DNA of 64,000 nucleotides from Apodospora peruviana (lineage: Eukaryota > Ascomycota > Sordariomycetes > Sordariales > Lasiosphaeriaceae): contig JAUEDM010000003.1 of NCBI GenBank assembly GCA_033439685.1, positions 4,122,001 through 4,186,000 on the forward strand. The letters run 5' to 3'. Below the pieces are notes generated by a model. The model made no database searches. It saw only the letters and a list, made by a program, of their open reading frames with translations, and had not been told where the DNA came from. Position numbers and translations under genes: made by a program. Of this stretch, positions 30,784 through 41,185 are shown in pieces; positions within the stretch are counted from its first letter, which is position 1, and each line of letters begins with the position of its first letter.

Positions 30784-33061
30784 CTATGGCAAAGGAGACC
30801 CTATCGCAGGGCCGGGAAGATCCAACGGAAGCATCGACTTGGGTCCTTGTCCGTGTGACCCGTTCACCGCTACAACTTCCTCTATCTCCTGCTCGCCAGC
30901 AGCAGACGATCCAGCCTCCGTCTCGCTTTCACTTTCACTTTCACTACGGCGTTCTCTACCCGGGCCGGTCACGCCACGGCCACCACCCAAAGCGACAACG
31001 CCACCACCACCGCCGCCGCCGTCGCCGCCAGTGTGTTGGTCATCAGCGAGTGGCCAGGGTGCAATATCCTCGAGGCTCTCGTTCTCCAAGTACGAGTTGA
31101 CAATCTTATTCACAAACCCGCCCCCGCCGGCGTCCTTCCATCTAAGCGGCCTCGGTTTCTGAACACGTGGAAACGCGATTCCAAACGGCTCCAGCCATAC
31201 AAGAAGCGCCATGACCGCTAGAATCACAGAAAAGACGGCCAGCACGGTGACGAGTCCGTTGCGCCCCTTTCCGGCCCTGCCGATGACGGGCCGGATGATG
31301 ATGGCCCCTATTTTCCCGCACGCGGCTGCTATGCCGTAGCTGGTTCCTCGCACTTCCGTCGGGAAAATCTCGGCCGCGAGCATGAAGGTCAGCGTGTTGG
31401 GCCCGACGTTGAACATGAACTGCGCCAGAGCATATAAGACCATGCTGATGGTGTGGTTTGGACTGGCATAGGTTTGCGAAACAGAAATGGCCATGCAGGC
31501 GAAAAGAATGCTGAGGGCCCAGGTCGTCCATATGTAGTGCGTTTTTCTGCTCAGGCGGTCGACGAGCGGGATCACGGCCAGGCTTCCGGCGATGGCGGCG
31601 ATTGAGGATAATTCGAGTGTGCGCACGAGGTTGTTCTCGATTGTTCGGACGATTGTTGCGGACGGGAACGCCGGGTCGTCGTTCCAGCTCGGCTGAACAC
31701 CAGCACCGCCGCCGCCGGCCGGTTCCTTGTCCAACCACAGCGCGGCGAGAGTGCCTGGATTGTCCATCCCGACGCCGTAAAAGACTATATCTAGCATCGC
31801 CCATTGGATCGATATGGCGAAGAGCAGCTTCCACCCTTTCGCTCGACCAAAGTAGTAGTCGTACGCCATCTGTTTCCACGGCTGTTGGTCTATTGAGGCG
31901 AGGTGGGTGTCGTCCGGACCCGAGACCATGATGCGCTCGATGTCGGCGATCAGCTCGGGGGTGCGGGAGCCGATCATGGTGAGCGATTCCCGTGCCTTCT
32001 TGATGTCGCGCTTCACGGCCGAGTAGAAGCGCGGGGTCTCGGGGATGAACAGACGAAAACCGATGGCCAAGATGGCGGGGATACCGGCCAGCGCGAGCTC
32101 GAGGCGCCAGAAGATGTCCATGATGATCTTGGCCTCGTCGTTGGCGTCCTTGGCGGAGAAGTCGAGTCCACTGCTGAGGCCCCTGAGGGCGCCGAGACCG
32201 ATTCCGTACGCCAGGAGACGGCCGATCGATTGGGCTAGGAACACGCCTGAGAGCATGACGCCGCGCCATTTTGTTGGGCTGAATTCTGCGGCGATTACTG
32301 CTGACATTGGGTACTGAAAGGAGAGGCACGGAGTTATTTAGCGAGTGAAGTGTCTTGGCCGGTTGGACGGACTGGACTCTGGAGTTGAAGTTGGGATCTC
32401 GACCGAGTTAGGCAAAACATGAAAAAGGGGAAACAGACCTCGGCGCCGATGCCCAATCCGAGAAAGAACCTAAACGAGAAGAGCGCAGCATATATATCCA
32501 GCGACCCTTTCCATGTTGTCCCCTGGTAGACGATGAACCCGGCGCTGGCGAAGGCCGCACCTCCGACAGCGGCCAGGACGATGATGATCTCGAACCCGTA
32601 GAGGGCGCTCCTCCCGACCCGATCGGCGATGTGGCCAAACAGAACCATGCCCAACGCCGTGGCCGTCAGGGTAACGACGTCGAGCACGAGGCCCGCCTTT
32701 GGATTGAACTGGCCGTAGCGGTTGTAGATAAAGTCTAGCGCCGGGGTAACGATCGTTACGGCAATGAGAGACCAGCTGGACGCCAGGAAGCCGAGGAAGG
32801 CGACCAGGTAGACCCGGAAGCTGAAGCCGATACGGTCGAGGATGGTGGATATCCTCTCGTCTCGTCGTTGTCGTTCCTGGGTTGAGAGGGACTTTTAGTG
32901 ACAGGGTTGGTGTTGTTGCTGAAGAAGTTGGGACGGGGGTGGAATAGGGGAAGCATGTTAGTGAGCTCTGTCCTGTGAGCACTCACCCGGATATGTCCAG
33001 CGTCCCGCTCAGTAAAGAATGGGGACCAGAAGTCCCTGATGGCCTTCCATGTGAGTTGCAT
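30784..33061 (-). CDS. MFS transporter, phosphate:H+ symporter (PHO84-like) subfamily
   Basis: Exons 32987-33061, 32439-32876 and 30784-32313 join in phase across introns of 110 and 125 nt to 680 residues. The core is a 12-helix major facilitator. The diagnostic stretch of the phosphate subfamily is FLGLGIGAEYPMSAVIAAEF at the exon 2/3 junction. The first-half MFS loop is GHIADRVGRSALYGFE and the second-half one is PLVDRLSRKTHYI. Late helices carry FNVGPNTLTFMLAAEIFPTEVRG. The long central loop and a roughly 120-residue cytosolic tail are rich in Gly (GGDGGGGGGG) and a Ser-Glu repeat. The family imports phosphate, or other small solutes, with protons across the plasma membrane. The exact substrate cannot be fixed. 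Confidence 0.85.
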
Positions 33062-33919
33062 TTCCACACCCACACAAGACTTTGACAACTTGAAGCTACA
33101 CCAGGTCCGCGAATAATTTGCTGGAAAGATTTGCCTTTGGTTCGTATTAATAGCTTGTTAACATGCAGGAAATAAGTAAGGTAGGTACGTGGTATCGAAC
33201 CTGCGGGGTCCTGAAGCTATTGTATCCTGTTCCTGGGGGTTTAATGTCCGGGAAGCAGGGGGGCTGAACCGGGTCAAAGTACAAGAGCTAACCGCCAGCC
33301 TACCACAAGGCTGCTTGAGCCCACGTTTTTCGCGAAATCCACACGATGGATGGCACACCAATGCAAATACGGAATACAATCGTGGCGTCCAGATTCAGCC
33401 CTGGCGCATCGATTCGGGCAATGACACACCCTCTAGTGTGATACGATGACCTGTCCGGAGGCCTGTGGCGTCGCGGTATGCCTTTTGGCAGGTCGCTCAG
33501 GCAGATTCCCGGTTGATTACTGGCAGAGGCAGAATTCTAGACCATTGCCCCCCCTCGGTGAAGTACCTGGACGTGAAGGGGAAGGAAAACCTGAGCCTCC
33601 GGCTTGTTCCCCGGGCCCCTCATTCCCCGTTCCCAGTACACGTGTGAGGCAGGGTCTGGGTACGTCAGTGGGGTGCAGAAGGATGACTCCGAGGGAGAGC
33701 GGCAGCGGGCACCCTCTTCCCTCGCCTACCTTGCACATCGTCGTTCAGAGCTCCACAACTACCTACCCCCGAGATCTATACCAGAGGGGCTCCGATCTGT
33801 CGTGCTTGCTGTGCGTAGCCCATGTCTATCACATAGACAAGCACCAGGCACATCCCTGTGCACAAATTCCACCGTCAACACACTGCGAGACACCCCGCGC
33901 GGGCGTTCAACGCGCGATC
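33062..33919. other. Intergenic between divergent genes, no gene seen
   Basis: Holds the promoters of the MFS transporter and the STAND-N-like gene. No repeats were recognised. Confidence 0.45.
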
Positions 33920-35819
33920 ATGGCGTCAGGACTTGAGATTCTAGGAGGCATCGCTGCCGCCGCGCAGCTCGCCAACCTCGTCGGCAACGTCATCGCTAAC
34001 TTTGGGACGCGCCAAAACGCCCCACGACAGATCAAGAGACTGGAGCGAATCATCGAAGATCTGAGCGATGATCATCTCATCCGCACAGCTAACGAAAGAG
34101 AGCGGGAGAGATTATGGGATTTGATCCTGACCGCGGAACGGACGGTGCGGGACAACACCGCACGCGAGCGGCCGAACAAGCTGCTCCGCTTCTTTTGGCC
34201 CGAGGACGCAGAGGAGCAGCTGAAGAGTCTAAACGATGAGATCCAGAGCGAGTTGATTGCGCTGGGATTGAGAGTTGATCGACGACATCGGCAAAGGTAC
34301 CCTCCACCCCGGCCGATCTCCGTATGTCTCAGTCATGGTCGCGTGCCTGATTGATTGCTGACCGTGCTTAATAGTCAAGGTTCTATCGGTCTCCCGGGCC
34401 AAGCGTTACCGACCTTCTCTGATAACGCAAGACCATCATCCATTCAACAACGTCAGATACGGCCTTCGTATAATTCTGTTGAAGTGCCTCCTGAGCAGTC
34501 AATCCCACAATCACCTTCGGCGAGTGGAGGCAGAACCGCACCGCCAAAACCATACAAACTTCCTGCAACCTTGTAAGTGTTCAGTTCTCAGCCATCGCTT
34601 TTTGTTCGATATGTCACTGACCGCAGTCAAGATACCTCCAAGCAAGCGATGGCACCAACGTCGTCGGCCCATTAGAAGTCAAGTACCTCCACGTTCTAGA
34701 AAGGGACGAATCCACCAGACTCATCCACTACGAGCGCAAAACCGCCAACAGGCACCTCGTCGTGACTCATCGAAGTAAGTAGTATGTTCCTTACTCTCCG
34801 TATCGATCACTACCATTAGTTCCCTTATTAACCCAGCTAATTATCTGAATCATCAAGTCCCCAGAAGCTGCCTCCGATTCGAAGACGACAAGCTCGACGA
34901 TCTGCGCGTGTGCTTCCTCGACGCCCACCCCATAACCGTCGTTCAGAGCGGCAAGGGCCACGAAGTCTATTTTCTGCACGCCAAATACGAGTTTGGGTCG
35001 GTCGAACAGCGAGAAGAGTTTATTTTCCGGATGCTCGAGCGCAAGTTGCTCGGTCGCTTCTATGCCGAGGAGATTCGTTACCGAAACCAGCTCCACGCGC
35101 AAGATAAAGTCATCCGGTTGTGGAGGAAAACTGAGGAGTCACGTACCGGACAACCCAGAGTCGCGACCAAACTTACGTTTCTTGCACGGGAGGAAAAGCA
35201 ATGGGAGTGGGATCTCGACAGGTTCACCAGGTTTCTTGAGGTTCTGGACGGGGATAGGGGGGTTATCCTTCATGAAAGTGATCATGATGGGGAAATAAAA
35301 GCTGGTGGTAGGGCGAGCGTCGTCATCAAGTTCAGACCGCCACCGCCACCGCCGAAAAAGAGGAGGAACAGTAGCTGGGCGAGGAGATTCTCGGCGACAC
35401 TTTCGCCAACAACGCCACAGCCTCCTCCGGATAGTCCCTCCGAGCAGTCGGCATTTAAGTTGGACCTTGTTGGCAAAGAACACAAGGATGGTGGTGCTGG
35501 TGGCGGTATTGATGATGAGTCGACAAAATCGGATGCGGAGCGGTTCAAGGAGGTCTTTCAGCGCTATCATCCGCTCGCGACACCGCACTTCACTCCCCTG
35601 CTGCCGCCGATTATCAGTGCGCCGCCCGGAGGCTGGGGGCCAGTAGACTTTTCAGGTGAAGGAGGAGTATTAGGAGGCAGCCAGGCGGATGGAGTATCGA
35701 GCTCAGCGGTATCGATCTCGACATCGTCCGCCACTGGTTCATTACCGAGGACGGAACAGACATCTGTAGCAGGGATGATACCACCGAGACCGAGTTCCGG
35801 ATCTTTATGCCCACCCTGA
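33920..35819 (+). CDS. Fungal protein with STAND-type N-terminal helical domain, function unknown
   Basis: Four exons (33920-34296, 34375-34572, 34632-34774, 34858-35819) join in phase to 559 residues. Introns are 78, 59 and 83 nt with GT-AG ends. The N-terminus (MASGLEILGGIAAAAQLANL, then VGNVIANF and IKRLERIIEDL) resembles the helical N-terminal domain of fungal STAND/NLR-like and related proteins. A Pro/Ser/Gln-rich linker follows. The middle has a beta-rich domain (LYLQASDGTNVVGPLEVKYL, HVLERDESTRLIHYER, DDLRVCFLDAHPITVVQSGK, EVYFLHAKYEFGS) that I cannot name. The tail is Pro-rich and low in complexity. There is no NTPase, so at most it is an adaptor-like relative. Not membrane-bound. Confidence 0.65.
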
Positions 35820-37179
35820 ACCAAAACAAGCATTGCCCTGGTATAGGACAGTGGAAGGGTAATTGATAACGAGAATCACTGTTAATCAGACCAGAGGCTC
35901 AATAACCGAGCAAACAGCGCTTCTGCTCGAGGCGGTCCAGTTGATCATCAGATATCCTGTCCCCCAAAGGGAATGGGGACAGCCATCATGCTGATGAGTC
36001 GGCAGTACAAACCAGACAAATGACAGCCACAGTTCTGATCAAAGGTCTGGACCGTGGTGTACACACTGTCACAGTCATTAACAATGTCATAAGAACGTTA
36101 ACGGGCACAGCTATTGTAGTTTTTTGGTAACACCAAGTGTGCCAAAGAACCAAACGAATCATTTCTCGAGTTACCCTTTGTATCGTTGGCATGGGTTACG
36201 CAAAGAACTTTGGACCTTGGTCCAGGTACGTACCTCAGTATGGTGACTAACCGTATTGACCGCATTCGTCCAACTTACCACCAATTGCCTAGGTAGTTAC
36301 ATGTACGCTGCCCCAGGCAGGCGCTGCGAAAGATTTCACGTGAACGGGACATTCGCAACGCCTGCTATTAGCCCAGTATCGTCTGTTTACTGGAAAATCA
36401 CAACGACTAGGGCTACTTTGCCGTGCAGACTGGCGGGGATTGCGCCTGAAGATTTGCTAAAGGCCTTTCCAGATGCGGTGCTTGCCACCTGCGGTGCTTG
36501 CCACCTCATCACGTGAGCCTAAGGTAGTAGTCGGTGGTAAGTTCGTGGAATGGGGACGTGAAAGAGCTCACCAGCATGTCGAAGGGGCTAGGTGCCGCGG
36601 TAAGACTTTGGTTTCGGCTCTTTCGCGTACCTTGGGGGAAATAATCTTCATTTGGGATACTTCGCAGCGCCCTATTACCGCGTGAACCAAACGTTAGTGC
36701 TCGTTGGTTCATTTGTAGAATGCGGACGTGGCGATCGTGAAGACTTAGCAATAATTCCCAGATAATTCGCGTGACGACACATCAACAACTTCAGAGCCCG
36801 TGGGCTTGGTCACACGACATCAACATGTTTGTCATGCATGTTCAAAATTATTGCGAATCACATTCCCCTTGGGTACGCGTAGAAGCCGAAACCAAAGTCT
36901 CACCGCCGTCCTGGCTCCTTCGAGATGCCAGTGAGCTCCGGACACGTTCGCTGTGTAATGCCAGTGACGAGGCCTGTATTTGTCATTTTACCTTTGAAGA
37001 TTTCGCCGCAAGAAGAGGTTGGGTTGGGTATACCAGTGGAAAACTGACTGGAGACCTTCGAATGCCCAGGTACATAAACCCATGTCGTCACCCACCGGAA
37101 CGAACTTGATTATCCTGACTCTTTGTCGTGTTCCTCACTAATCTCACTCACACTCAACAACTTTCTCAATCTTGCCACT
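35820..37179. other. Intergenic, no gene seen
   Basis: About 1.4 kb with only short ORFs; no recognisable gene or mobile element. The 3' part is the promoter of the secreted protein at 37180. Confidence 0.45.
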
Positions 37180-37964
37180 ATGCGCGCCGCAATTGCCACC
37201 GTTCTGGCCGTTATCATGGCGCAGACTGTAAGCTTCCCGCAAAACAGAATTTCTGCTTGCTAACCTATTCACTGACATCTCGGAAATTTCACAGAGTTTG
37301 GCAGTGGAAACTCCTATTCCCGGATACACCGTTGTTGATATCGAGTGGGATATCGAAGTTGCCCCCGGCCAGCGCGAGATCCTGAACGGCACTGTCCAGG
37401 AGGTCTACGCCCAGGCTGTCGAGCTGAATCCCAACTTCAAGATCAACAACCCCGTTGCGCTTCCTAGCAACGAGGTGGAGCGAGCGCTGTCTACCAGGTC
37501 CAGAATTGACCGTCGTTGGGTCAATTGTAACAACTGGCCGCTCGCCGAAAGGTCACGTCTTCAAGAGGGGATTAACTATCTCAGGGGTGTGGGTGGTAGG
37601 CCTACCAATGGCCCCGGGCCAGGAAACTGTGGCCGGGTCAGTTGCTCCTGGCACGCTGCCATCTGGTGGTGCAACGACGTAAGTTTTCAGTCTTTTTCTC
37701 TACTAGTCGACACCTGCCGCCACTATATCCATATGACCAGATCACACCTTTTCTAACCACTGCTTTAATACATATTTTGGCCCTTTTATTTTTTAAAATT
37801 CAACCCCCAAGACATTGGATAGCTTCAACGCGATTGCCAACAGCGCGCAATACACGCTTAATATGTGCCCCGACGGGGACTTTAATAACGGTAAAGTCAA
37901 AGTCTCGGGTCAGAACTTCGAGGCGAGCAACTGGGACACTATTGTTCGCTACGACGACTGCTGA
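37180..37964 (+). CDS. Small secreted six-cysteine protein
   Basis: Three exons (37180-37227, 37295-37678, 37812-37964) give 194 residues. The first intron sits at the end of the signal peptide (MRAAIATVLAVIMAQT), a common arrangement in fungal secreted proteins. The mature part has six Cys: WVNCNNWPLAERSRLQEGIN, GPGPGNCGRVSCSWHAAIWW (two), WCND, NMCPDGD and the final DDC. The NGPGPGNCGRVSC-WWCND core with a closing W-x-IVRYDDC belongs, from memory, to a widespread fungal secreted family of unknown function. Even Cys number and lack of membrane segments suggest a disulfide-stabilised extracellular protein, effector-like or cell-wall-associated. Confidence 0.75.
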
Positions 37965-38316
37965 ACGGCATCTGGTGCTTAGGTGGCTATATGAAGCGGG
38001 TGGTCGCGCCTTGTTCGATTCTGTTCATATATTTTTCATCCTCTGGCCCTATATGTATGCAACGAGCACTGTAGGGAGGCACATGTACCTAGTTAGCGGA
38101 GCTGGACGGGTAATATCTAAAGTTCAACACTTTGGTTTCCCGGACAATTCTTTTCCTAATAAAACAAATTCGCCCGCGTCTTTAATATGGCCCAGTGTTT
38201 TGAAGTCCAACTGACCGTACTAATCAGCCGGACAGAGTACAAGCCCACTGAGGCTGATGTGACCTGAATACCACACCTTGCTCCAACTACAGCTAATCCT
38301 CTGCACCTAGGTAGCC
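37965..38316. other. Intergenic between convergent genes
   Basis: 3' flanks of the secreted protein and GST genes. Nothing else seen. Confidence 0.4.
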
Positions 38317-39108
38317 TCAGGGTTTGCGAAATCCAAAGCTGGCCACTTGCTTCCAACTCTCCCTCGCCATAAGCCCGTCAAACCACTTGGCAACATGCGG
38401 ATAGTCCTCAAAGATGCTGGTGTACCCTAGATCTCTTACCATGACACCATACGGGAGGTGGAACAGATCCGCAAGCGTCAGCTCGTCGCCGGCAAGGTAT
38501 TTGCGCTCCGAGAGGATCCGCTCGTAGACAGCCAACGTCTCGTCCAGTTGGGCCGCATGTTTAGCAACCATGACTCCATCTGGTTCCCCGTCTCCTTTTT
38601 GACTAGGTATTCATTCTGTTAGCAAGGCTCATTTAATTATTTTAAAGATGCGAAGGAGAAGCAAGCTCTTACCGCTTAAACACATTCTCCCAAGCAAGCC
38701 CAAACGCGCCCTTATCAAAGTAGATATTCTCGAGCATGCATGCCTATTCATGGTCAGTCCAGCTTTTACGGCAAGGTCAGCTAGAAGACGAATGTTGCGC
38801 ACCTGCTCATATAATGCATACCCTTTGAGGTCACCCTCGTCAGGGGTCAACTTGGTTCCCTGCGCGCCGTACTTCTTGTCGATGTACTTGGCGATCGCTC
38901 TGCTCTCGAACAGGATGAACCCGTCGTCGTCTTCGAGAACGGGAACCCGACCAAACGGGTGGAAGTACTTTATGAAGTCCTCCGATTTGTGCTCCATATT
39001 GCGCCAGTCGACGGGGATGAGCTCATACGGCACGTCCTTCTCGTACAGGATGGTGAGGACACGCTGGGTGCAGGTCGTGCCGTGGATGCCGTGGATCTTG
39101 ATGACCAT
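38317..39108 (-). CDS. Glutathione S-transferase (fungal phi/theta-like)
   Basis: Three minus-strand exons (38803-39108, 38673-38743, 38317-38602) join in phase to 220 residues; the introns are 59 and 70 nt, with branch sites ACTGACC and GCTAACA. The short middle exon restores YALYEQACMLENIYFDK, then FGLAWENVFKR. The thioredoxin-like domain (residues 1-80) carries GTTCTQRVL at the catalytic turn, the cis-Pro GRVPVLED and the glutathione-binding ESRAIAKYI. The helical domain ends with YLAGDELTLADLFHLPYG, the N-capping box of GSTs. It conjugates glutathione to electrophiles in the cytosol. Length is normal for the family. Confidence 0.93.
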
Positions 39109-39574
39109 TTTTGCGGAGGGTTCGTCTTAATGGAATTGTTTTGAGTTTGCTGGTCGTTGATACGAGAATCAAGAGGAACAGGTTAGGGGAAAGGGGAGGT
39201 ATTTATCTTCAAGTTCTCCTCATGCTTACCTATCTGTCTTCACATAACATATACTTCATGTTACACTGGTGACAACCTCAGTAGCATTTTCATATATCAT
39301 GGCGGCCAGGGATGCCTCCGCATCATGATTGCGAATCCTGCGCTTTTCCGATCTCACGGAGTTGTAAACCGAGACCATCAACCAGTCAGAGTCGAGAACG
39401 GCACCGTCAGTTCAGCCCAATCTTGCATGATGCAGTTAATAAGCTGGGAGAGATTCGCCCAGAAAAAAGCTTGTAAATGGAACGGCACCCGCTGTTCTGA
39501 TCATCTGAAATTCGGGACTTTTCAAACTTTCAACTTCGATCTCATGAGACATTTCCCACACCACTCACCTCACC
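39109..39574. other. Divergent promoter region between GST and zinc-finger regulator
   Basis: 466 bp without a gene; both genes start at its edges. Confidence 0.5.
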
Positions 39575-41185
39575 ATGACTTCAGCCACAGCTGCTGCACC
39601 CTCCGATCTCCTCCAATACCTCCCCAGTCATCAGGTCCTGATATGCCGAAAATGTCGATACGCAATCCAACCGTCCGCCATATCCAGGCACCTGAAAGAT
39701 CTCCATCAGATCTATCGCTCTGAACGCCAAAAGCTTGTCGCATACACCAAAACGCTTAAACTCGCCGACCCAAGAGACGTTGTTCATCCTCTACCCTCCC
39801 ACCCTCCAGTGCCACTCCTGCCCGTAGAAAACGGGCTTGCGTGCACCAAAGCTGGCTGCACCCACCTCTGCGTGACAGTCAAGCGCATGAAGAGCCACTG
39901 GGCGACCACTCACAGGAACGATACTTCCACACATCCACAACGGCGACCAGTAACCCTGCAGACCTTTTTCAGGGGTAACCAACTCCGATACTTCATCGTT
40001 TCTCCTCCTCAACCATCTGCCCCCGAACTCTCATCACTACCATCATCGCCCTCCTCCCTACCATCAGAACCGTCACACCCCAACTGCTCGCATCACGACA
40101 ACAAGTTCCCATGCAACAACATCGCCCTCTTCAACCACTTCGTCCAGCACACCTACCACTCTATAGACTCTAGCTCAACAAGCAAGCACATCTGGCAGAA
40201 CGTCGTCCCGAAAATGTCCTTCCGGCACGACTTCCTCAAGCACGGCATCCTAGCCTGCGCCGCTCTCCATCTAGCCCACCTGCAACCCTCCCTCCGACAA
40301 GAATACGTCGCAATAGCCGCCCACCACCAGACCAAGGCCCTCCCTGACTTTCATGCGCTCGTATCTTCCGACCTGGCGGCCAAGGTTTCGGACGGAACCG
40401 ACGACGGAACATGTGACGCCGTCCTCGCCTTCTCGCGACTTATGGTCGTGTACTGCTTCGCCACATGCAACTCAACCAACTCTACAACACTGGCCACTTC
40501 CGAACCACCGATAGGAAGAGGAGAACTAGATTGGCTAACCGCCATTCGCGACAGCGCCTCCAATTTTTATCGCGTATGCTCCATCGTCGCCGCGACAAAC
40601 GGCCCCTTGCGCCCCTTAATAAAAGAGAGCATCCTACGAGAACAGAGCAACCCGTTCCTGGCAGCCACGAAAAGATGCGAGAGGTGGGAAAACAGTCCCA
40701 AACATCAAACCCGTTTCCGACAGCTTTTGGATCTGCTGGGGTCAGGTGAGGTCGAAAGGGTGGGACATGGAGAGAAAATGACGACGGCGTACCTTAGCGC
40801 GCTTCCTGTTCTTGCCAAAAGTTATGGGTATGCATACGCAGCAGCAGCCTCACAAGGAATGCAGGACGACGGAGTGATGATGTGGACGGTCGCGCGGATC
40901 TGGCCTGCTGCTGTCCAGGACGAGTTCCTGCAGTTGCTGGGCGCCAAGAAACCGGCTGCGTTGGTGCTGCTCGCGCATTACATTGTGTTGGTTGGGCCAC
41001 TCGAAGAAGAGCTGGGCTTGTGGTATCTTAAGGGGTTTAGGAAGGGGGTGCTTGAGAGGATTTATAGGCAGTTGTCTGATTGTAATAGTGGTGATTCGGT
41101 GGACTGGAAAGCGTGGTTGGAGTGGCCATTTGCTGAGGTTGGGTTGGTGATGCCGGGCACGGAACACGAAATGATGGAGTTGTGA
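39575..41185 (+). CDS. DUF3505 (OrsD-like) zinc-finger protein with fungal transcription-factor-like C-terminal domain
   Basis: An intronless 536-residue protein. The N-terminus is a DUF3505-type module with two Cys2His2-like fingers: LICRKCRYAIQPSAISRHLK followed by DLH, and LACTKAGCTHLCVTVKRM followed by KSHWATTH. The same module is found in OrsD of the Aspergillus orsellinic acid cluster. After a Ser/Pro-rich linker the C-terminal 330 residues are helical (FNHFVQHTYHSI, HDFLKHGILACAALHLAHLQ, EYVAIAAHHQTKAL) and resemble the regulatory domain of Zn2Cys6 factors such as Upc2-like proteins, although no Zn2Cys6 cluster is present. A nuclear regulatory role is inferred. No polyketide synthase or other cluster enzyme lies in the window. 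Confidence 0.78.
   Translation: MTSATAAAPSDLLQYLPSHQVLICRKCRYAIQPSAISRHLKDLHQIYRSERQKLVAYTKTLKLADPRDVVHPLPSHPPVPLLPVENGLACTKAGCTHLCVTVKRMKSHWATTHRNDTSTHPQRRPVTLQTFFRGNQLRYFIVSPPQPSAPELSSLPSSPSSLPSEPSHPNCSHHDNKFPCNNIALFNHFVQHTYHSIDSSSTSKHIWQNVVPKMSFRHDFLKHGILACAALHLAHLQPSLRQEYVAIAAHHQTKALPDFHALVSSDLAAKVSDGTDDGTCDAVLAFSRLMVVYCFATCNSTNSTTLATSEPPIGRGELDWLTAIRDSASNFYRVCSIVAATNGPLRPLIKESILREQSNPFLAATKRCERWENSPKHQTRFRQLLDLLGSGEVERVGHGEKMTTAYLSALPVLAKSYGYAYAAAASQGMQDDGVMMWTVARIWPAAVQDEFLQLLGAKKPAALVLLAHYIVLVGPLEEELGLWYLKGFRKGVLERIYRQLSDCNSGDSVDWKAWLEWPFAEVGLVMPGTEHEMMEL

Noticed and set aside
31142..32329. Minus-strand ORF of 395 codons overlapping the MFS transporter
   Set aside because: It is the shifted frame of transporter exon 3, Arg/His-rich, with no start exon.
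33189..33215. GGTTCGATACC box on the minus strand
   Set aside because: The surrounding bases do not form a T-stem or cloverleaf.
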